Origin: an uncultured Blautia sp.
GTDB lineage: Bacteria > Bacillota > Clostridia > Lachnospirales > Lachnospiraceae
Length of the DNA stretch: 19,939 nucleotides
Assembly (NCBI GenBank): GCA_900552095.1
Contig: URYM01000005.1
Location: 1 to 19,939, forward strand
Direction of reading: 5' to 3'
Position 1 is the stretch's first letter; each line of letters begins with the position of its first letter. Below are positions 1 through 6,761 of the stretch, piece by piece. Under the pieces are notes generated by a model. That model ran no database searches, had not been told where the DNA came from, and was given only the letters and a program-made list of their open reading frames with translations. Both the position numbers and the translations under genes were made by a program.

Positions 1-1
1 A

Positions 2-916
2 ATCTCTTATCTCCCCCTGAAAGGGATCCTGATTTCCGGATATTATCCCCGTCCGGGGATGCGTTCCATGGCTGACAATGATATTTTGTACGGTATCATA
101 CAGAGAGAGGGCGCGGGCTGGGAAGTTTCGGGCAGGGATGAAAAGGAACAGGAGCGTACCGCCCTGCAGGCACAGAAAAAACTGGTTGCCCTGATGGAAG
201 GAAGAGGTTACTGGACTGAAAATCTGAAAGGGAATCACGATACGTTTCACCGGAAGCCTTTTTATAATTTTGAGATGCACCGGAAGCTGATGTCTGCCTC
301 CAGTGAACAGGGAGATTATTACAGGAATCCCTGGGAGAGAGCCTGCCAGGATCAGGAAAATCCTTTTCATTTCTATTTTTCAGATGAAGACGAGTATCTT
401 TATCTGATCACTCACGATTTTAAGCATTATGACGGCAGCGGCTGCGGGATCCGGATGGTGCTGGATCTTCACTATTTTCTCCGGAAAAAGGGAGAGACTC
501 TGGACTGGGATTATGTGGAGAGAGAATTAGAAAAGTTAAAGCTGCGGGATTTTGAGAGAAAACTGAAAAGAGCTGCGGAAGAGATGTTCAGAGAGGGGGA
601 ACTCTCAGAAGAAACGGAATCTTTTCTTTTGTATCTGCTGGGCTGCGGAACCTACGGGACTCAGAGTGAGAAAATAAGAAGAAGGCTGGACAGACTGGAT
701 CAGGGGAATCGAAAGAAAGCAAGGCGGGATTACGTGAGAGAGCGGTTTTTTCCTGATAGGGGGACGGTTCGGGAGAACTTTCCTTTTTTTGCCCGGCACA
801 GGTATCTTTTGTGGCTTCTGCCGGTCTACCGGCTGGGGCGGGGGCTGGTGAAGAACCGCCGCAATTTGATCCGGGAGCTTAGGCTGCTCTGGGTTGACAG
901 AAGAAATGAAGAATGA
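2..916 (+). CDS. Nucleotidyltransferase-family protein (NTP_transf_5-like), 5' partial
   Basis: The reading frame is open from the first bases of the window with no stop before the ATGs at 59 and 68, so this is the 3' part of a longer gene and neither ATG is likely to be the true start. Upstream of the first ATG the frame reads SYLPLKGILISGYYPRPG and continues into MRSMADNDILY. Together this matches the KG...YP.PG.R.M.D.D core of the NTP_transf_5 (PF14907) nucleotidyltransferase-like family, including the paired acidic residues expected to bind metal. The later LLGCGTYGT segment also resembles relatives in Lachnospiraceae. The C-terminal 60 residues are very basic. Nucleotide and acceptor substrate are unknown; in other genomes such genes often lie near polysaccharide loci (family knowledge). 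The last codons overlap the promoter of the dap operon. Family is likely; function is not assigned. Confidence 0.72.
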   Translation: MSYLPLKGILISGYYPRPGMRSMADNDILYGIIQREGAGWEVSGRDEKEQERTALQAQKKLVALMEGRGYWTENLKGNHDTFHRKPFYNFEMHRKLMSASSEQGDYYRNPWERACQDQENPFHFYFSDEDEYLYLITHDFKHYDGSGCGIRMVLDLHYFLRKKGETLDWDYVERELEKLKLRDFERKLKRAAEEMFREGELSEETESFLLYLLGCGTYGTQSEKIRRRLDRLDQGNRKKARRDYVRERFFPDRGTVRENFPFFARHRYLLWLLPVYRLGRGLVKNRRNLIRELRLLWVDRRNEE

Positions 917-922
917 TATATT
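894..922 (+). promoter_or_regulatory. Sigma-A-type promoter of the dapA-dapB riboswitch transcript
   Basis: TTGACA at 894-899, a 17-nt spacer, and TATATT at 917-922. The TGA stop codon of the upstream gene (914-916) sits directly before the -10 box and forms an extended -10 TGn. Transcription would begin near 929, a few bases before the lysine aptamer. The -35 box lies inside the coding region of the upstream gene. Confidence 0.8.
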
Positions 923-935
923 TATCATAAGTATT

Positions 936-1096
936 GATAGAGGTTGCGTCTTTCAAAAGTAGATCGTCGGATGCCTGCGGGGCAAAGGAGGGCGGAAGAA
1001 AGGGGAAGATGCCGAAGGGGCAGGATTCCGGCAGATGCTGTTCCTGGGCATGGGGTGAACAAGTCCATGACTGTCATCGGAAGATGGAGAGCTATC
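936..1096 (+). promoter_or_regulatory. Lysine riboswitch (L box) aptamer
   Basis: The P1 stem pairs GATAG (936-940) with CTATC (1092-1096). Just inside are the conserved AGAGGTTGCG and TTCAAAAGTA segments, then GAAAGGGGAAGATGCCGAAG near 998-1017, CTGGGCAT near 1045-1052, and a closing TGGAGAGCTATC. Order and spacing match the lysC/dapA L-box leaders of Bacillota. It lies directly upstream of dapA, the first committed enzyme of lysine and diaminopimelate synthesis, as expected for lysine feedback control. A reading frame spanning 934-1161 is an accident of this RNA. Confidence 0.93.
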
Positions 1097-1125
1097 AGAG
1101 AATCCGAATAAAATTTGTATTCTTT

Positions 1126-1166
1126 GGGGCTGACTTTTTAAGTCGGCCTCCTTATCTGTAAGGAGG
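1126..1166 (+). promoter_or_regulatory. dapA leader: Translational expression platform of the lysine riboswitch
   Basis: Two mutually exclusive hairpins can form. One pairs 1126-1135 with 1141-1150 (10 bp with G-U pairs, loop TTTTA). The other pairs CCTCCTTA (1147-1154) with TAAGGAGG (1159-1166), a perfect 8-bp stem with a 4-nt loop that buries the dapA Shine-Dalgarno sequence. They share 1147-1150. Neither hairpin is followed by a T-run, so control is most likely at translation initiation rather than termination. That lysine binding favours the sequestering hairpin is inferred from gene function. Confidence 0.78.
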
Positions 1167-1173
1167 AAATCTT

Positions 1174-2064
1174 ATGGCAATTTTTGAAGGGGCAGGCGTA
1201 GCAATTGTAACGCCTATGAATGAGGATTTATCGGTTAATTATGAAAAGCTGGCAGAGCTTCTGGATGAGCAGATTGCCGGGGGAACAGATGCGATTATCA
1301 TCTGCGGGACAACCGGAGAGTCTGCCACCCTCACAGTTCCGGAGCATCTGGATGTGATACGATTTGCGATCAAGCACGTAAATAAGAGGATTCCCGTAAT
1401 CGCCGGAACCGGATCCAACTGTACGGTTACCGCGATTGAGATGTCAAAGGAAGCGGAGGAAGCAGGGGCAGACGGTCTTCTGGTGGTTACGCCTTATTAC
1501 AATAAAGCGACCCAGAAAGGGCTGATCACGCACTATACCCGGATTGCGGAAGCTGTGAATATCCCGATCATTATGTATAATGTACCCAGCCGTACCGGAT
1601 GTAATATCCAGCCAGCAACAGCAGCATATCTGGCTAAAAATGTGAAAAATATTGTGGGAATCAAGGAGGCAAGCGGAAACATCTCTCAGGCGGCAGAGCT
1701 TATGCATCTGGCTGGTGATTCCATTGATCTGTATTCCGGAAATGATGATCAGGTGATTCCGATCCTGGCTCTGGGAGGCAAAGGCGTGATCTCTGTTCTG
1801 TCTAACGTAGCCCCCAGACAGACTCACGATATGGCGGCGAAGTATCTGGCCGGAGAGGTAAAAGAGGCTCTTCAGATTCAGCTGGATGCCATCCCGCTGA
1901 TCAGCGCTCTCTTCTGTGAGGTGAATCCGATTCCGGTGAAGGCTGCCCTGAACCTGATGGGCAAAGAGGCGGGACCGCTCAGAGGTCCGCTTTCCGAGAT
2001 GGAACCTCAGAATGTGGAACGTTTGAAAAAGGCAATGATTGAATTTGGCATAAAGCTGGCGTAG
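1174..2064 (+). CDS. dapA: 4-hydroxy-tetrahydrodipicolinate synthase DapA
   Basis: Cytoplasmic class I aldolase-type enzyme that condenses pyruvate with aspartate semialdehyde to form 4-hydroxy-tetrahydrodipicolinate, the entry step to diaminopimelate and lysine. The 296-residue length is typical. Visible catalytic features are the Schiff-base lysine K164 in GIKEASG, the proton-relay residues T46/T47 in CGTTGES, Y109 in PYYNK and Y135 in MYNVPSR, and the carboxylate-binding R140. The start is ATG 1174, 7 nt after a full TAAGGAGG. The gene is led by a lysine riboswitch whose hairpin covers this ribosome binding site, and dapB follows after 23 nt, so the two form one lysine-regulated operon. 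Confidence 0.97.
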   Translation: MAIFEGAGVAIVTPMNEDLSVNYEKLAELLDEQIAGGTDAIIICGTTGESATLTVPEHLDVIRFAIKHVNKRIPVIAGTGSNCTVTAIEMSKEAEEAGADGLLVVTPYYNKATQKGLITHYTRIAEAVNIPIIMYNVPSRTGCNIQPATAAYLAKNVKNIVGIKEASGNISQAAELMHLAGDSIDLYSGNDDQVIPILALGGKGVISVLSNVAPRQTHDMAAKYLAGEVKEALQIQLDAIPLISALFCEVNPIPVKAALNLMGKEAGPLRGPLSEMEPQNVERLKKAMIEFGIKLA

Positions 2065-2087
2065 AGTCGGGAAAGTGAGCGAGAAGA

Positions 2088-2843
2088 ATGGTAAAAGTAA
2101 TTATGCATGGCTGCAATGGCCATATGGGTCAGGTGATCAGCGGTCTGATCAAAGAGGATCCGGAGATTGAGATTGCAGCGGGAATTGACCTTGTGGATAA
2201 CCGGGAAAACGGCTATCCGGTATTTACAGATATTGATGCCTGTGATGTGGAAGCAGATGCGGTCATTGATTTCTGTTCGGCAAAGGCGGCAGATAAACTG
2301 CTGGATTTCTGTGTGAGAAGACAGATTCCGGTGGTTCTGTGTACGACCGGCCTCTCAGAAGAACAGCTGGCACATGTGGAAGAAGCCAGCAAAAAGGTGG
2401 CAGTACTCAAATCTGCCAATATGTCTCTGGGAATCAATCTGCTGATGAAAGTGCTCAAAGAGGCAGCTCCTCAGCTGGCGCAGGCTGGCTTTGATATTGA
2501 GATTGTGGAGAAGCATCACAGAAGAAAGCTGGATGCGCCCAGCGGAACAGCGCTGGCTCTGGCGGACAGTATTAATGAGGCTTTTGAGGAGAAATATGCA
2601 TACACCTTTGACAGGAGCGGCAGAAGGGAAGCCCGCCCGGATAAAGAGATCGGCATTTCCGCTGTTCGGGGAGGGACGATCGTGGGAGACCATGACGTGA
2701 TCTTTGCCGGGACAGATGAGGTGATCACGTTCAGCCATACGGCGTATTCCCGGGCAATCTTTGGGAAGGGCGCTGTTCAGGCAGCTAAATTTCTGGCAGG
2801 AAAAGAGCCGGGCTGGTATGAGATGAAAGACGTACTGGCATAA
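2088..2843 (+). CDS. dapB: 4-hydroxy-tetrahydrodipicolinate reductase DapB
   Basis: Cytoplasmic NAD(P)H-dependent reductase that converts the DapA product to tetrahydrodipicolinate. The 251-residue length is normal. The N-terminal Rossmann dinucleotide loop is GCNGHMG (8-14). The central substrate and catalytic signature EKHHRRKLDAPSGTA spans 141-155, with the H143/H144 pair, K147 and the SGT loop. A second conserved block, VRGGTIVGDH, covers 193-202. The start is ATG 2088, preceded by a modest GAGCGAGAAG ribosome binding site 23 nt after the dapA stop. Translation probably depends on the upstream gene, so the riboswitch would control both enzymes. A strong terminator follows the stop codon. 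Confidence 0.96.
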   Translation: MVKVIMHGCNGHMGQVISGLIKEDPEIEIAAGIDLVDNRENGYPVFTDIDACDVEADAVIDFCSAKAADKLLDFCVRRQIPVVLCTTGLSEEQLAHVEEASKKVAVLKSANMSLGINLLMKVLKEAAPQLAQAGFDIEIVEKHHRRKLDAPSGTALALADSINEAFEEKYAYTFDRSGRREARPDKEIGISAVRGGTIVGDHDVIFAGTDEVITFSHTAYSRAIFGKGAVQAAKFLAGKEPGWYEMKDVLA

Positions 2844-2857
2844 ATATTGTAAAAGGG

Positions 2858-2896
2858 AACAGGAGATAACGCATTTTGTGTTATCTCCTGTTTTTT
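2858..2896 (+). terminator. Intrinsic terminator of dapA-dapB
   Basis: A perfect 13-bp stem pairs 2858-2870 (AACAGGAGATAAC) with 2880-2892, with a 9-nt loop and a T-run from 2891 to 2896. It begins 14 nt after the dapB stop. Confidence 0.92.
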
Positions 2897-2941
2897 GTGG
2901 AAGTGTGCCTGTTTTGGCTTGATTTCATATTTCTTTTATAG

Positions 2942-2970
2942 TTGAAATTGTTTTGAAATCTATATATATT
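2942..2970 (+). promoter_or_regulatory. Candidate promoter 1 for the amidohydrolase operon
   Basis: TTGAAA (2942-2947), 17-nt spacer, TATATT (2965-2970), in the AT-rich gap after the dapB terminator. It would give a leader of about 100 nt before the gene at 3080. Confidence 0.5.
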
Positions 2971-3011
2971 GCTGAATCCTGTATCAATCCCGTCACAAAA
3001 GCTCAGATACA

Positions 3012-3040
3012 TTAACGGTAAGAAGGAAAGATGATAGAAT
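3012..3040 (+). promoter_or_regulatory. Candidate promoter 2 for the amidohydrolase operon
   Basis: TTAACG (3012-3017), 17-nt spacer, TAGAAT (3035-3040), with an extended TGA just before the -10. It gives a short leader of about 33 nt before the ATG at 3080. Either or both candidate promoters may be used; the sequence does not decide. Confidence 0.45.
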
Positions 3041-3079
3041 AAATTACAAATATCTTTGTGAGGGGGAAGGAGGAGGCGT

Positions 3080-4282
3080 ATGGCAGCAGAAGAACAGGTG
3101 AGGAGATGGATGAAAGAACTGGAACCGTTGTTTCTCAGGGATTTTCGCTGGCTTCATGAGAATCCGGAACTGAGTTTCCGGGAATTTCAGACAACAGCGT
3201 ATATCAGAAAAGAGCTGGAAGAGATGGGGCTGGAGATTCTGGATACCGGTCTGGAGACAGGACTGGCGGCACTTTTGAAGGGAGATGGGGAAGGTCCCTG
3301 CATTGCCCTGCGGGCGGATATAGATGGGCTTCCGGTGGAGGAAGACTCCAGCAGCAAGTATCCTTCCCGGACTCCGGGGGTCATGCATGCCTGCGGACAT
3401 GACAGTCATACGGCTTCTCTTCTGTCGGGGGCAAGGATTCTGGCGAAGATGAGAGGGGAGCTGCATGGGAGCGTAAAATTTCTTTTTCAGCCGGCGGAAG
3501 AGCTGAATCTGGGAGCTAAGAAAATGGTGGAGCTGGGCTGCCTTGAGAGGGTGGATGCAGTTTTCGGACTTCATAATTCACCGGAAATTCCGCTGGGAAC
3601 TGTGGCGGTGAAGCGAGGTGCTCTGATGGCGGCGGTGGATCGGATTGAGATACGGATAAAAGGGAAAGGAGGGCATGGTGGGATCCCTCAGAGGAATGCA
3701 GATCCGGTGGTATGTGCAGCGGCCCTGATACAGGGGATTCAGACGATCGTGAGCCGGAATATCAGCGCGATTGATTCCTGCGTGATTTCCGTGTGCAGCG
3801 TAAAAGCGGGGGAGGGAGCCAATAATGTGGTGCCGGATTCTGTGACGATGCTGGGAACGGTGAGAACGTATTCTAAAGAAATACAGGAAAAAGCTGTGAA
3901 GCGGCTGAATGTTTTGGTGGAACAGATTGCAGAGGCGTATGAGTGTAAAGGGGAATTGAAATATATTTATGAACTTCCTGCTACGATCAACAATGAAATG
4001 CTCTACGAGGCGGCTTATCAGGCAGTATCATCCATAGGGGCAGAGCCGGCAGATCCGATACCCTCTACCGGAGGGGAGGATTTCTCTGTTTTTATGCAGG
4101 AACGCCCGGCTTTCTTCTACTGGCTGGGCACGGGAAATGAAGAAAATGACTGCATTTATTCGTGGCACAGTCCTCATTTTAAAGCGGACGAGAGGTGCAT
4201 TGCCATAGGAGCCGGGACATATGCAATGAGTGTCTTTAAAGGAATGGAATGTCTGAGAAAGGAGAAACTATGGAAAAAGTAA
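3080..4282 (+). CDS. M20 family amidohydrolase (N-acyl-amino-acid / peptide hydrolase)
   Basis: Metal-dependent amidohydrolase of the M20D branch (hippurate hydrolase, N-acyl-L-amino-acid and IAA-amino-acid hydrolase relatives), 400 residues and cytoplasmic with no signal peptide. The metal-site motifs are in order: RADIDGLP (78-85), HACGHD with C105 and H107 (103-108), PAEE (138-141), GLH with H165, and WHSPHF near 362-367. The dimerisation-domain motif GKGGHGG with H199 is intact. The start at ATG 3080 follows GGAGGAGG at the usual distance. The 3' end overlaps the next gene, a DUF3100 membrane protein, by 13 nt, pointing to tight co-expression of a hydrolase with a probable transporter. 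The exact substrate (N-acyl amino acid, aminobenzoyl conjugate or a small peptide) cannot be read from the sequence. Confidence 0.9.
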   Translation: MAAEEQVRRWMKELEPLFLRDFRWLHENPELSFREFQTTAYIRKELEEMGLEILDTGLETGLAALLKGDGEGPCIALRADIDGLPVEEDSSSKYPSRTPGVMHACGHDSHTASLLSGARILAKMRGELHGSVKFLFQPAEELNLGAKKMVELGCLERVDAVFGLHNSPEIPLGTVAVKRGALMAAVDRIEIRIKGKGGHGGIPQRNADPVVCAAALIQGIQTIVSRNISAIDSCVISVCSVKAGEGANNVVPDSVTMLGTVRTYSKEIQEKAVKRLNVLVEQIAEAYECKGELKYIYELPATINNEMLYEAAYQAVSSIGAEPADPIPSTGGEDFSVFMQERPAFFYWLGTGNEENDCIYSWHSPHFKADERCIAIGAGTYAMSVFKGMECLRKEKLWKK

Positions 4283-5085
4283 AAGCTCTGTTAAGGTGCT
4301 GGCCTTTTCATCTGACCGTATTGCTCATTACGGTGATGTGTGAGGCGGTTAATACGATTTCAATTCCGGTGGGAACAGGGAGTCTGATGTTTCTCCCCAT
4401 GCTTTTTGCAATGGTGATCGGGCTGATCCTTTATCTCTTAAAACCGGTAAAAATTGTAAAGAAAAAAGAATCTGTACTGTCCAGCCGTTTTGTGGTGATC
4501 GGAATCGGCATTTTTCTGGCAAAAGTTGCAGTGACAAGCGGTACACAGCTGCCGGATGTGCTGGCTGCGGGACCTGCTCTAATCTTCCAGGAGTTTGGAA
4601 ATCTGGGAACGATTCTTCTGGCTCTTCCGTTGGCACTTTTCCTGGGATTTAAGAGGGAGGCAGTGGGTATGACCCATTCTATCTGCCGGGAGCCGAACGT
4701 GGGCTATATCGCTTCCCGTTATGGTCTTGATTCTCCCGAAGGGCGGGGAGTTATGACTGTTTATGTAGTGGGAACGCTGGTAGGTACAATTTTTATGGGG
4801 GTGATGGCAAGTGCTCTGGGAGCAGCCGGAATTTTCCATCCTTATGCTCTGGCTATGGCCTGCGGTGTGGGAAGCGGAAGCATGATGGCAGCGTCTTCTG
4901 CTTCTTTAGTGGCGGCTTTTCCGGATATGGCGGGTCAGATCACAGCCTATGCCGGGACAAGCAATGTGTTGTCTAATGCGGATGGTATCGTTATGACGGT
5001 TTTTATCGGTCTTCCCATGTGTAATTTTCTGTATCGGAAATTAGAACCATATTTTAGAAAGAAGAAGACAGAAGGGAGGGGATGA
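4270..5085 (+). CDS. DUF3100 family integral membrane protein
   Basis: Hydrophobic 271-residue protein with about eight predicted membrane spans. Family-like blocks are GPALIFQEFGNLGT (101-114), REAVGMTHSICREPNV (129-144), DSPEGRGVM (154-162) and GVGSGSMMAASSAS (199-212), matching my recollection of DUF3100 (PF11299), which has no assigned function. ATG 4270 is preferred over ATG 4249 because AAAGGAG (4258-4264) is correctly spaced for it. The gene therefore begins inside the last 13 nt of the amidohydrolase gene. The small-residue GSGSMM motif and reentrant-looking segments resemble secondary transporters. With the adjacent hydrolase and the small membrane protein that follows, uptake of the hydrolase substrate is the natural hypothesis, but no transport activity is established. 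Confidence 0.78.
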   Translation: MEKVKALLRCWPFHLTVLLITVMCEAVNTISIPVGTGSLMFLPMLFAMVIGLILYLLKPVKIVKKKESVLSSRFVVIGIGIFLAKVAVTSGTQLPDVLAAGPALIFQEFGNLGTILLALPLALFLGFKREAVGMTHSICREPNVGYIASRYGLDSPEGRGVMTVYVVGTLVGTIFMGVMASALGAAGIFHPYALAMACGVGSGSMMAASSASLVAAFPDMAGQITAYAGTSNVLSNADGIVMTVFIGLPMCNFLYRKLEPYFRKKKTEGRG

Positions 5086-5086
5086 G

Positions 5087-5575
5087 ATGGAGAAAAAACT
5101 CACTTTAGATACGGTGGTGGAGTATGTTTTGATTTTGGCCATTTCAGCGGTGATCAGTCTGCTGGGAAATATGATCAATACGATCACAGATAAAAATCCG
5201 GATACCTTTGTCTCCGTGTTGGATGGTATGGCAGGTATGTTTCTTTTATTTGGAATTGCACTGGCCGGAAGTATTTTGAATCTGATCTTTCCGAAAATAC
5301 CGGCTATTATCTATATTACAGCGCTGGGAATCCTCCTGGCTATGCCTTACAGTCCTACAGGAGCATTTGTGTCCGGGCAGGTGGGAAAAATAGGGATGCT
5401 CCCCACGGTGACTCCTATTCTGGCATATGCGGGCGTATCTATGGGAAAAGACTGGATAGAATTTAAGAAAATCGGGTGGAAAGGTATTGTAGTTGCTATC
5501 TTTGTTATGATTGGAACGTATGTGGGGTCTGCGCTGATCGCTCAGCTCATCCTCAGCGCCCAGGGGATTATCTAG
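5087..5575 (+). CDS. Small multi-span membrane protein, probable partner of the DUF3100 protein
   Basis: A 162-residue protein of four to five hydrophobic segments (about 11-29, 44-68, 71-88, 105-119, 131-157). It starts one base after the DUF3100 stop codon, with GGGAGGGG (5074-5081) as ribosome binding site lying in the end of that gene. Two segments carry transporter-like features: a polar NMINTITDKNP stretch (28-38) after the first span, and the PTVTPILAYAGVSMGKDW block (106-123). I do not recognise a named family. The one-base spacing and size suggest the two membrane proteins form a complex, as in other two-component carriers such as LrgA/LrgB; this is inference. It is the last gene before the shared terminator at 5593-5624. 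Confidence 0.85.
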   Translation: MEKKLTLDTVVEYVLILAISAVISLLGNMINTITDKNPDTFVSVLDGMAGMFLLFGIALAGSILNLIFPKIPAIIYITALGILLAMPYSPTGAFVSGQVGKIGMLPTVTPILAYAGVSMGKDWIEFKKIGWKGIVVAIFVMIGTYVGSALIAQLILSAQGII

Positions 5576-5592
5576 CTTCCCAAATAATAATC

Positions 5593-5624
5593 AGAGGGTA
5601 CCGCTCAGCTTTGCGGCACCCTCT
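5593..5624. terminator. Shared bidirectional terminator of two convergent operons
   Basis: AGAGGGTACCGC (5593-5604) pairs with GCGGCACCCTCT (5613-5624), a 12-bp stem with one A-C mismatch and an 8-nt loop. On the plus strand it is followed by a T-rich tail (CCTTTTATGTTTT). On the minus strand the tail is weaker (GATTATTATTT). It separates the plus-strand DUF3100 operon from the minus-strand epimerase operon. Confidence 0.8.
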
Positions 5625-5649
5625 CCTTTTATGTTTTGGTATGAATTTC

Positions 5650-6741
5650 TTAATCCAGATAGGTAATTCCCTGGATTCCCTTGATGCCCAGTCCGGGATC
5701 ATCAGATACGGTGATGCGCTGTTCCTCAAATACAGCTCCTCCCAGGATCGGATCCTCGCTGCAGAGCACCGGTCCATCCAGATCGATCTTGGAGATCACC
5801 TGTCTTGCACAGGCCAGGTGAACAGCCGCATTTACGCTGATTTTTGCCTCCAGCATACAGCCGATCATACACTGAGCGCCGCAGAGCTCAGCTACCGTTG
5901 CGATCTTAAGAGCATTGTAGAGACCGCCGCATTTCATCAGTTTGATGTTTACCATGTCGGCGGCGCCTGTCTGAAGGATGTGCAGGGCGTCTGCCGGAGT
6001 GTATACGCTTTCGTCTGCCATAACAGGAACATAGGAGCGCTCGGTCACATATCTCAGTCCGTCGATGTTGTGAGCTTTGACGGGCTGTTCTACAAATTCA
6101 ATGTTCAGCCCTTTTTCCTGCATCTGGTTCAGCAGGCGGACAGCCTGTTTGGGTTCCCATCCCTGGTTGGCATCAATACGGATATTGGGTGTTTCGCCGA
6201 TTGCCTGACGGATTGCAGTGAGGCGGGCGACATCCAGTTCCGGATGAGATCCTACTTTGATCTTCAGGGTATCGTAGCCGCGGCGGACAGCGTCCATCGC
6301 ATCTCTGGCCATCTCGTCGGGATCATTTACGCTGATGGTAATATCGGTGATGATCTCTTTCCGGCTTCCGCCCATCAGTTTGTGGACGGGGGTTTTATGC
6401 AGCTGTCCGAACAGATCCCACAGAGCCATATCCATAGCAGCTTTGGCGTTGGTATTCCGGATAATGCAGCTGTTTAAATCTTTCATCAGATTTTCAAAAT
6501 CATCCACATCCCGTCCGACTACGGTTTTGATAATATAGTCCCGCATTGCGCCCAGGATCGCACCTTCGGTATCTCCGGTGACAGGGCCTGCCGGCGGAGC
6601 TTCTCCATATCCAACTGCACCGGTGTCGGTGTGGACTTCTACGATTATGTCTTCTACACTGTAGACAGAACGAACCGCTGTTTTAAAAGGAACTCTCAGG
6701 GGAACAGAAATTTTTCCCAGTCTTACATCTGTTATCTTCAT
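5650..6741 (-). CDS. Dipeptide epimerase (L-Ala-D/L-Glu epimerase-like), enolase superfamily
   Basis: A 363-residue enolase-superfamily enzyme expected to epimerise the alpha carbon of the second residue of a dipeptide. The catalytic lysines are in LKIKVG (K160, K162) and K267 in NIKLMKCGG. Metal ligands are D190 (RIDANQGW), E218 (VEQP) and D243 (ADES). The D320-L-D322 motif near the C terminus is the DxD that holds the dipeptide amino group and marks dipeptide epimerases apart from muconate cycloisomerases. R24 and T135 fall at positions that, as I recall, line the pocket of the Bacillus subtilis Ala-Glu enzyme, so Ala-Glu is a plausible substrate. The start at 6741 follows AAGGAGG. It is the last gene of the minus-strand operon, 20 nt after the dipeptidase. 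Confidence 0.9.
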   Translation of the reverse strand: MKITDVRLGKISVPLRVPFKTAVRSVYSVEDIIVEVHTDTGAVGYGEAPPAGPVTGDTEGAILGAMRDYIIKTVVGRDVDDFENLMKDLNSCIIRNTNAKAAMDMALWDLFGQLHKTPVHKLMGGSRKEIITDITISVNDPDEMARDAMDAVRRGYDTLKIKVGSHPELDVARLTAIRQAIGETPNIRIDANQGWEPKQAVRLLNQMQEKGLNIEFVEQPVKAHNIDGLRYVTERSYVPVMADESVYTPADALHILQTGAADMVNIKLMKCGGLYNALKIATVAELCGAQCMIGCMLEAKISVNAAVHLACARQVISKIDLDGPVLCSEDPILGGAVFEEQRITVSDDPGLGIKGIQGITYLD

Positions 6742-6761
6742 AGTGCCTCCTTCTTTCCGGC

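Noticed and set aside
912..927. Hairpin ATGATA-TATT-TATCAT as a terminator for the first gene
   Set aside because: The stem is 6 AT-rich pairs with no T-run and it overlaps the -10 of the dap promoter.
934..1161. 75-codon open frame upstream of dapA
   Set aside because: It lies exactly over the lysine riboswitch, starts with TTG without a ribosome binding site, and the RNA motifs explain the sequence.
4249..4269. Earlier ATG for the DUF3100 gene
   Set aside because: ATG 4270 has AAAGGAG at proper spacing, while ATG 4249 would extend further into the amidohydrolase gene with no such site.
5476..6477. 333-codon plus-strand open frame
   Set aside because: It overlaps the end of the small membrane protein, runs through the shared terminator and is antisense to the epimerase.
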